Of a stretch of DNA of 64,000 nucleotides, positions 55,569 to 64,000 are shown in pieces. The stretch lies in assembly GCF_000835495.1 (NCBI RefSeq), contig NW_015622544.1, positions 1,197,704 through 1,261,703 of the forward strand, in the 5' to 3' direction. Within the stretch, counting starts at the first letter, position 1; each line of letters opens with the position of its first letter. The DNA comes from Cladophialophora immunda (lineage: Eukaryota > Ascomycota > Eurotiomycetes > Chaetothyriales > Herpotrichiellaceae). The notes beneath the pieces are model-generated. The model was not told where the DNA came from. It saw only the letters and a list, made by a program, of their open reading frames with translations, and did no database searches. The position numbers and the translations under genes are program-made.

Positions 55569-57063
55569 CCCATCGAGGAGCCTTTGGGGAGCTTCCTTCC
55601 CCTCGGGGAAAGAGTAGCATAGCTACATTCGAGCAAGTTGTGTTGGGATCGGCGAGCCAAATATGCGTTTCGAAACCCACTTGAGTAGTTTAGACCACGG
55701 GCGCATCACCGACACCTACCTGTCCAGTTTGAACCATTCATTGCTGTCCAAATCGAAGTCAGCAGCGGCATCATAGCTTAGCTAGCCTCCATACGTGGAA
55801 GGAAGGCGTCACGTAAAACTTATGAAAATCAAGGCAAAGAGAGCACGCGGCCCAGGAGGAGGAGGAGGTTGAATCGAGTCGCAGAGCTGACCACCACAGG
55901 CAAAGAAATGACCAGAATCCTTCGTGCCCCAACATCCAGTTCAAAGGAAGCATCGACACCTCTTTAGGTTCTCAGGACTTCGTCCACGGCCTTGCCCCGG
56001 CTGGGGGAGCATCTGGATGGCTTTCTTTTTGCAGAACCGATGACCAATGTCGACGGGTAGGTCACCAATTGTCTTTTTCGTTGTCTGGGCCTAAAAATAA
56101 TCTTGCTGTCTGTGGGGGGACGGCAGAGGACGGGAATTTGTCGGTGTATTTTGTGTCGTCGCCACGCGGGCACAGCCTCCCTCGTTCAGCCCTCGTGAGC
56201 TTTAACGCTTTGGGAGTGTCCTGTTCTTCTCGGATTTCCATGCTTCCGCGCGAATATATCTCTTGGGAGGCTTTGTTTGGCGCGTTGCGTAATGACCAAC
56301 TCCCCGCGTTGGTGCCGTTGGTGGTTGTCAGCCAGCCCGGGTTTCGTGTTCCCATGATTTCGCGCGTAGCTGAAGGCCGTTGGGAGGATCTGCGCTCGCC
56401 AAAGGGACAGACCGGCTGCATGTGTGACGTCCCTGCAGGTTTCTATTCGCCCGTGTCTGGCTGGCGCGTTCGCCGAAGAGGCTGCTGCTGCTTGTTGTTG
56501 CTGCTGTTTGTCGTTGGCGTCTCTTTCACATGTTCAGGAGGAGGGAGTCGTGGGCTTACCTTATCATCATCTCCATCATCCCCCGGGTGCTCTCAGCGTC
56601 TCACACCCAATGAACAAGGTCACCAAGGTGGACCGGAGGCTCGACTGGACGGGGAAAGGGCTCGAGGGGTGGCGCAACAGAAGTCGTTTCATCACCTTCT
56701 GCGGGTGTCAGAGAAGTGAAGCCCACGTCTCTGACATCATTGGTCCAACCCATCGTGTGCCATCCAAACATCCTATTTTTGAAACAGAGGCAATGCATTC
56801 AACACATTCCACTCCCCCCTTTCCCCCTTTCCCTCTTCCCCCATCTCCACCTTGCTCTGACAAGTTCCCAACGCCAGTTCCCTATCGTCCTCCCTTTTGC
56901 CGCACGTATCGCGCGTAAACTACGCCCGCTTTGGAACCGCTCGCTTCCCACCCCCAGGACCCAGGGCCCAGGGCCGCGTAACGGCCATCGAGGCTGGAGC
57001 GTTTCTGCTCCCCCTGATACGGGCTAGTTGAACATCAGGAGGGCCGGGCAAGTGTGGGAAACT
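55569..57063. other. 1.5-kb intergenic region upstream of the oxysterol-binding protein gene
   Basis: No supported gene. It contains a TGCTGCTGCTTGTTGTTGCTG-like triplet-rich patch near 56480-56505, C/T tracts near 56808-56850 and frames (56069-56719, 56424-56918) without family character. Confidence 0.5.
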
Positions 57064-58680
57064 ATGGACAAGATCAAGAGATCCGTGAAACGCATAGGCG
57101 ATGGGCCCGATTCAGGCAGTGATGCCAGTCTTGAGGCCGATGGAGACGATACGGATGGTACAAAGTAAGCTCCATGCCCACCTCTTCGTGAAGTAAACAC
57201 TTCCTCCACCATTGCTGTGTACTTCCATTGCTTCTCAATTTGTGATACCCCATACAGTTTACCCTCGTCCCTGCTCTTCCCACTATCATTTTTCTATCGA
57301 CGCCCATCATCCCTCCCTGTATCCTCGTTCTAAGCACCCATACATCCTTTACAAGCAAGATACGCCCGCGGACCACTCTAACAATCATGGTCGCCAGGCT
57401 AGGCAACCTCAGTGCCCTCAAGGACTTTATATCTGTAAGTGGCGACCTGCCATCTCTGTTCTTCCAGAGCCGCCTCACTCACATGGTGCCTCCCAACACA
57501 GTTCCTTGCCACGGTCAGCGGTGACATCTCACACATTACCGCACCACCTTTCATCTTAGCGCCATCTTCCCTCACAGAGTTTCCTGCCTACTGGGCAGAG
57601 CGACCGACATTATTTACCGCCCCAGCCCATGAAACTTCGGCCGAGAGACGCATGCTCTTGGTTTTGAAACTGTACCTTGCCTCCCTCCAAAGGCAGTATT
57701 ATGTCGGCCGCACCGTCAAGGAAGGACTAAAGAAGCCCCTCAATCCTTTCCTTGGCGAGTTGTTCTTTTGCGAGTTCAGCGACCACGACTTGACCCAGGA
57801 GAAAGCCTCGGCATCGACGGTCAGGGTCATCAGCGAACAAGTTTCGCATCACCCGCCCACGACAGCGGCGTATATTTCTGCCGACGATCATGGTGTCCAC
57901 GCCGAGGCATATTCAACCCAGCACACAACACTGTCCGGCACTTCAGTCATGATTCGGCAATCCGGCCATGGTGTTTTAAAAGTCGATAAGTACAATGAGA
58001 CTTATCTTCTGCCTTTGCCGGATGTCTGTGCTCGAAGTGTGCTCACTGGCGTCCCCTGGCCCGAACTCAATGACACCTATAGCATCATCAGTTCCAGTGG
58101 GTACACGGCCGAGATGCGGTTCGTCGGAAAGAGGATGTGGGGGGGACAGCGCAATTGTTTCGAGGCTTCAATATACCGCACGGTCGACTCTCAGAAAAAG
58201 CCCATCTTTACCGCGTCGGGCAGTTGGAGCTCCAAATTCTCGATCTTTAACTCGGAAGGGCAGGAGATCGATGTTTTCGACCTTGCAGACCCGCAAAATC
58301 AACCTGCGCCCATGGTAGAGAAGCCATTGGAGGAGCAATCACCGTGGGAATCGAGGCGGGCATGGTGTCCAACTTTCGACGCCATTCGACGGACGGATCA
58401 CAATGCTGTCGTGACGGAAAAGTCAAGACTGGAGAATGCCCAGCGCCAGCTGAGGAAGCTCGAGCAGAAGGACGGCAAGAAATGGGAAACCATGTTCTTC
58501 ACCCGTTGTGATGGTGTGTCTGTTGAGGAAGAAGTTGTAGAGAGCCTCTTCAACCAACTCGACGATGACGAGGCTGATCGGTTACGAGGAACAAACGGCT
58601 GTTGGAGATTTGATCAGGAGAAGGAGCAGAGGTGGCGGACAGGGCAAGGCAGTTGGAGACCTGAGACACCATTTGGCTGA
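57064..58680 (+). CDS. kes1: Oxysterol-binding protein, single-domain Osh4/Kes1 type
   Basis: Three exons: 57064-57164, 57398-57434 and 57502-58680, 438 residues. The exon junctions rebuild the expected start of the lipid-binding domain: KLGNLSALKDFIS joined to FLATVSGDISHITAPPFILA. The OSBP signature EQVSHHPP is at 158-165, with NPFLGELF upstream. No PH domain, ankyrin repeats or FFAT motif is visible, so it belongs with the short Osh4-7 proteins that exchange sterol for phosphatidylinositol-4-phosphate between ER and Golgi or plasma membrane. The first exon adds an acidic stretch (DSGSDASLEADGDDTDG). An in-frame ATG at 57387, inside the 233-base first intron, could start a shorter form (MVARLGNL..) if transcription began later. 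Confidence 0.9.
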
Positions 58681-58992
58681 GATAGGCTGGGGTCGGAAGA
58701 TAACACCCAAATTTTACCATCCCAATCCGCAGGGATCGTCTTCGTTGTCTTGGAACCCGCGTGACTGGGTGACTGTACGGAGTGTTATGGCCGGGAAAAT
58801 CCGTCGATCTGGCGGGCGTGCGCTGATGGCAAAGGAACATGAGAGCGATACATTCCTGTCTCGCTTGCAGCCGATTCTGTGCCAGGCGCCGTATAACGAC
58901 ATTCATGACTTTGATTTCAGACTCAACTGGCTCCTGCCTAGCAGATTGGCCACGACTTTGGATATACCCAGCAGCAAACCGTGGGACAACTG
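58681..58992. other. Convergent 3' interval
   Basis: 312 bases between the oxysterol-binding and MOSC gene stops; nothing recognised beyond presumed 3' UTRs. Confidence 0.5.
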
Positions 58993-60194
58993 CTAGCTTC
59001 GCTGGATCCTTTCAGTCACATAGACGGTATCTCCAGTGCGCAAGATGGCACCAGAAGGACCTGCAAAGGCATATTGACCAAACACAGGCTTATCTGTGTC
59101 GAGGGTCAGAATCGCCACTCCACCGCAAACAGAAGGTGAATAGAAACAAAATACACATGTACTTACGAGGAAACTTGTCGTTGACCCTCCTGTCGCTGGC
59201 CAGTAATCCATAGAGCTGCCGATCACGGTGGATCATCTCCCCGGTCTCTGGGTCTGCATTCAAACTGAGGCAGCGGACAGTCCTGAAGATGCACTTGATG
59301 GTGACCTCCTGTGCCTCGTCCGATTGCGATCGAACCAAGAGCGAAGACCAGTTGTCCTCGTCATAGGCCGGGAGCTGACCCTTGACGTCAACATGAATAT
59401 TAGGTCGGAAGCGGAGTATCACATCCTCGTATTGATACTCGGGCGGGAGGCGCGAGCGGGCATCTTGCTCTGATGCCGTTGAGGTGATGAGCAATGGAGC
59501 AGCATCGGCAAACCGGATGCGCTGTGGTTGAAGACCTTCTTGGAGGGCTAGAGACAGGGCACTACGTTGGCTGGGGACATATGCTGCTCCAGGAATGTCA
59601 CGACGGCCAGTCCCTCCTATAGAGAGGAGACGGACATCCTGATTCAGGTGTTTGGAAAAGAAGGCCGCCGGCTCGTCCCCTAGGTCAATGCCTATTGCGG
59701 TTGTGCCAAAGATGCTGACCTCAAACGTCTTATTCGCCAGCAGAGACAGTGGCGATGGAGTGAGCGGCACGGTGACTGAAGATGAAGGAGTCGCCCGCGT
59801 GTGATGGATGGTCAGTTTCGTCCAGCTGTCATCCTGCAACGAGCAGAGGGTCGGCAATCAGCGCGGGGTCCATCGTGCGCATCGGCAAGCAGACGGCGAC
59901 ACTTACTATTGTGGGCTTGAAGAGGGCGAGCTTGAATTGCTTCTTGATCGTGAGGAACTTTGCCAACCGTGAGCCGTCCTTGGGAGGATTCACCAAGACG
60001 AAACATCGGTCAAAGCGCAGCCCTTCGTTGGTGAGCTCCACCGATGACACTTGGACTGGCGGAAGCGACTTGACAGGATAGATGAACAGCTGCTGTATCG
60101 TCAACGGGGTGCTCAAAGGCATGGTGGATGAGCAGACACCGGGCGGAAGCTGTTCACTGACCCTTTGCACCGTGATGGACGTTGTCGGTGACAT
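58993..60194 (-). CDS. MOSC-domain molybdenum protein, mARC-like
   Basis: Three exons: 60194-59907, 59833-59167 and 59093-58993, 351 residues. The N-terminal beta-barrel of the MOSC_N type starts IQQLFIYPVKSLPPVQVSSV. The MOSC core has the conserved RFRPNIHV and RCLSLNADPETGEM; the Cys of the latter aligns with the molybdenum-coordinating cysteine of mitochondrial amidoxime-reducing components. The end, VFGQYAFAGPSG..RTGDTVYV, is typical. Such proteins use a sulfido-molybdenum cofactor to reduce N-hydroxylated compounds with cytochrome b5 partners; the substrate here is unknown. No mitochondrial presequence is obvious. The third exon junction (codon split C|AT) is the least certain. Divergent from the Zn2Cys6 gene. 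Confidence 0.86.
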
Positions 60195-60946
60195 TGCGCG
60201 TTAGAGGGGACGAAGGGGCCCCGAGATTAGCCTGATTGGGGATACATGGGCGATGCCGCAGGACGAAGGAACAGAAGGAGGAAGAAACCAGAAGAGGGAG
60301 GTGAGGGCGAGTTCGAGGGCGAGTCAGGCCACTTTATCTGTTTTGGTGCCCCTCTTTGCCCAAGAACCTGGATATATTGGTTATTCAATCACCGCTGGTG
60401 CCGGGGACGGGAAGACGGGCGATGCTTATTAGAGCGAAAGAGAAACCGACGAGGCCGCTGTAGGACAGTCACGTGAGGGCGACGTAAGAGCGATTCAACG
60501 CTTAGCCGAGGGTGACTGAGACTAGGATTAGAGGGGTAATGAACAGCGAGCAATAGCGACGCAGCAGCCAATCACATACCTCCCAGACGCTATTAGTCAG
60601 GGCTTCACCATGCTCGCAGAGACTTGCCTTTCTGAGATTCCCCGGCCTTCTCCCGCCGGCCCATCCATCTCGCCCGCTCTTTCTCTTCTACAACCCCCCC
60701 TTCCGATCCCAAACTCCTACGGCTGAGCCTTGATCCTCAATTTCATCGAATCTGCGAACCTCAATTCGAGGGGTCTCGCGCGACCTGTCTGTGGATGTCA
60801 TAGGGTGTGTTCTGGAATCGACACCGAGGTGGATCCTCGCAGCCCATGCCTTCCCGCGCCACCTAATTCCAACCTCATCCGACGAGAAAAATCAATCCCA
60901 GGCAATTTGACAGCGAAGCGCGCTCCAAGAACACCCGTTTATCTGC
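60195..60946. promoter_or_regulatory. Divergent promoter region: MOSC / Zn2Cys6 genes
   Basis: 752 bases. A CCAAT box lies at 60568-60572. A C/T-rich tract (60660-60720) precedes the transcription factor. No coding frame. Confidence 0.55.
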
Positions 60947-63690
60947 ATGGCAAACGTCACGCCGGGTGTCGAGTACGCCGACCGTGCCTGTAATTCGTGC
61001 AGACAGCGTCGGGTCAAGGTAGGCAGCTCCTTGGTCGAATCACCCCGTCCTTTCCACCACTTCCCAATCTTGCCTCTTTTCGCCGGTTGGCTTGCTCACA
61101 AATCGAATAGTGCGACAAGAGACTTCCTGCCTGCCTGCGGTGTGAGAAACTGGGAAGACCATGTACCGGATACGATCTGGAACGCAAGTTCTTGGACGAG
61201 GGCATCAAGGTTCGGAGGAAGTATGATGGCAACTTTCAATCTCCGGACTTCTCGAGGGTGGTAGTCTCGAATTCCCCCAGAGCCCCTGCGGCGGCAGTGC
61301 CTGACCGTCGAATCAACCTTCCACCGATACACAACGTTCCGAGCATTCCTCAAGTAAAGTCACCACCACCCTCTTCCGGCGCCAATCTCCCAAGCATACA
61401 CGGAGTCTCCGATCGAGCCTCGATCCCCAACGTACAGTTTCCAGCCTTTGGCATTCTCAACCAACAAGGTCCCGACTTTAATCTATTCCCTAATTCCCCC
61501 CCTCAGCCTACGATTAGCGCACCTCATCTGTCGGCTACTCCGACACATTTTCAATATACAGCGACACCTCCTCAACTCCCTGACCATGGTCAGTATGCCC
61601 ACCAGGAGCACCCCACCGCCAAACTACTACATGGCAAGCCCCAATATGCGCCCTCAGACTTGGATTCATCCGTGAGCGAGGACTATTTCGATCTTGACAT
61701 CGAAACCTACTACGCGAAGGGGAACAATGCCTGTGGCTTCATTCCTGGTCTGCCGGTGATCTTAACCGATAACAACGTTCCTGAGTCCGACGACGATTTC
61801 TTGACGAGTGACTTCGCTTCGATTAGCGGTCGATCGTCGGTCTATGATGGGTAGGTTACACTCCTCGTCGTTGCACTTAGATCGCTTTGGCTGCATTGAT
61901 CGTTTCTTTACCTCGGATCGAACCGGGTCAAACCTGTCAACTAACAATTACATGGGCTTAGCTCGGAAGGAAATCGTAACAGCCGTCCAGAATACAGTCA
62001 AAAATACCTCCACGAAAGGACAACCGAGTTGGCTTGTCTGACGCGGCACTTTGTACAATCAGTTTCACCATCGTGAGTTGCATTGGCGTTTGATAAAGTC
62101 TTTTCCGACGCCTAACGGTCTACCAGGATGGATCTGTTCGACCTCGACACCTACTTTAGTAGAATTGTCCCTCTGAAAGCCGTTCAGAACGTAATGCTAA
62201 GGTCTGCAATGGCCGCAGTTGCAGCCAATCAGATCGGTCAGATGATGGCAAACCACTCGCCATTGGAGGATTTGCAACATCTGCTGCCGTTTATTGGAGA
62301 AGATGGTGCCCTGCAGCATACCGACTGGTTCTACAAGGCCGCCAACTACTACGACCGGGGGATTTCATACCTCCGAATCTTTTTACAGCGTTGGCTGAGC
62401 GATACGAACAATGAAGGGTTCACGGGACATGCCTCGAGATACAACGACCCGCGAACTCTGTCAGAAACGAACAATAGCGCTGCGCTCAGCGTATCTCCCC
62501 ACAAGCGACGACGCATAAGCAGAACACAGTCATCAGATGGAGCAGACATGGAAGCTCTGGTGGCTGCGATATCTGTCTTCTCGCTCTATGAATCTCTCGA
62601 CAACTTTGCCGACGACTGGTCACAGTAAGTCCCTTTGTGTTTTGGCTTCGCAGCCTTCCTTTCTAACGGGTGCCCCAGGCATCTTGATGGCTTCAAAGCG
62701 CTCCTCGAGAGCAAGATCCTCCCGCAAGCTGCGCTCTCTGTCCCCCGCCCACGCGCGAATCCTTTTATATCAATGAAGGCTGGCCGGGCCGCTTTCTGGA
62801 ACTTCGCTCGAGCAGATTATCTTGCCGCTTACGTAAACCACTCCAAAACCCGACTTGATCCAGACAACTTGACCATGTGGAAAGCAGCAGGCTTGCCCGT
62901 GATGGACGACGGAACACTAAATTATAACGATCCATCGACTCCAATCAACGCCGTCGTCTCATATCAACCCGGCGATAGAGAAGACTTGGTTTCTTGCACG
63001 TTGATCTGGATAGTCGTGAGGACCATGAATTTCATTGCACCGCAAGAAGATGCTACAGGGAGTTTGGCGGGGACTCCGCGAGGTTTTGACAGTCCAGGAA
63101 CGAACACCAAAGCTGGGTCAGAGCCGGGTACACCAGGCGCTATGCAAAGTCGTGTTGCTCGGTGGAAACAACTGCGTCGGCAACTTGAAGACTGGTACGA
63201 CAATCTGCCATTCACCTTTCAGCCATATGCGATCGCGGCTGCCGGCGCACAGCAACCCTCGGACCTCTTACCCAATGGCCGACCGCGCTTCGCCAGACTC
63301 TTCTTCAGCGTGCCCATGTGTGCCGCTGCTCTTCAACTATATCACTTTGCACAAATCCTTCTGCTATTGAACCAGCCTGTTGACGAACAGGACGCAAGGC
63401 ATCCCGCAAACAGGCTTCGAATGTTCCGCCAGGTAGCCGAAGAGTCAGAGCATCACAGCCGACAGATATGCGGCATCGCGTTGGGGAAGCCACCGCCGGC
63501 GGTAAGCAGGCAAATGGTGCACTCGCTCTACCTGGCAGGATCTTGCTTTGAGGAGAAAGAAGACCGAACTGTTGTTTTGGAATTGCTGGACAACATTGCC
63601 AAGGAGACAGGGTGTCCGACGGCTCACCGGAGTAAAGAGTTGAAAGAGCAATGGGGCTGGGAGGATAACAGAGTCAAGGAAATTGCATAA
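60947..63690 (+). CDS. Zn2Cys6 fungal transcription factor
   Basis: Five exons: 60947-61018, 61111-61850, 61962-62072, 62127-62624 and 62679-63690, 810 residues. The binuclear zinc cluster is complete and perfectly spaced: Cys15, 18, 25, 32, 35 and 42 (CNSCRQRRVKC..CLRCEKLGRPC). An intron falls between Lys24 and Cys25, inside the cluster, as in many fungal regulators. Residues ~70-250 are Pro/Ser/Gln-rich and probably disordered. The fungal-specific middle region begins around 290 (NRNSRPEYSQKYLHERTTEL, DLFDLDTYFSRIVPL) and continues with helical segments to the end. A KRRRIS basic patch lies near residue 425. Targets are unknown; the divergent MOSC gene is a natural candidate. No activation motif was recognised. 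Confidence 0.9.
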
Positions 63691-64000
63691 TGGAGCAAGA
63701 TGTAGTGGGGAGATGTACTTTTTGATGTGCGCTTTCGCATTGGGCTGAGCCATTCTGAGGACACAAGAAAACGGAAGGGCCCGGGAAAATGTATTGCAAC
63801 ACAAAATGAGCTGTGTGACGGTGGTGATGACCAATGCCCGGAGTTTGGAGCATTAGCGGACTAATTATTGAACTCTCTCCATCATCTGAAGCGTCGTTTC
63901 TGGGGTGGGACGCAAGAGCATGCTGGATCTCGAACCGTCATGCTGAATTTCCCTCACATCTTACGCATGTATCTGAGGCGAATCTGGAATAGTACAGGCT
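63691..64000. other. 3' flank at window end
   Basis: 310 bases after the transcription factor stop; no gene or repeat seen. Confidence 0.5.

Overview
The window reads as nuclear DNA of a filamentous ascomycete (Pezizomycotina). The genes are compact, with short GT..AG introns (mostly 50-80 bases, several with a CTAAC/CTGAC branch site). The content is typical of that group: Erg3, Flx1, a DUF2015 protein, a Zn2Cys6 regulator, and ribosomal eL28, which budding yeast lacks. I cannot fix the genus. All exon boundaries were placed by eye from splice signals, reading-frame continuity and family similarity.

Layout. 1-507: 3' end of an Azf1-like C2H2 regulator. 508-6155: gene-free. 6156-13960: mitochondrial FAD carrier (Flx1), C-5 sterol desaturase (Erg3), DUF2015 membrane protein, ribosomal eL28, malate dehydrogenase. 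14441-30609: TRAPP subunit Trs33, COPII scaffold Sec16, P4-ATPase Neo1, an Mso1-like exocytosis protein and an unrecognised 274-residue protein. 30610-40235: 9.6 kb without a recognisable gene, holding simple repeats, a 20-bp minisatellite broken by an N gap, and a stretch with splice-like signals that may be a decayed or unknown gene. 40236-44764: Yif1 and a PLAC8 protein. 45548-55568: a metabolic block with a metallo-beta-lactamase-fold hydrolase, a lipocalin-like protein, a DUF7918 protein, a succinate-semialdehyde-type aldehyde dehydrogenase, a TcuA/fumarate-reductase-type flavoprotein and an NAD-type short-chain dehydrogenase. 57064-63690: a single-domain oxysterol-binding protein, a MOSC (mARC-like) protein and a Zn2Cys6 transcription factor.

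Two themes stand out. Trs33, Sec16, Neo1, an Mso1-like protein, Yif1 and an Osh4-type lipid transfer protein, all secretory-pathway or membrane-identity factors, lie within about 44 kb. The hydrolase + semialdehyde dehydrogenase + short-chain dehydrogenase + flavoprotein set resembles a lactone or hydroxy-acid degradation pathway. Its hydrolase and aldehyde dehydrogenase share a strongly C/G-biased third codon position. No tRNA, rRNA, CRISPR array or intact transposon was recognised.
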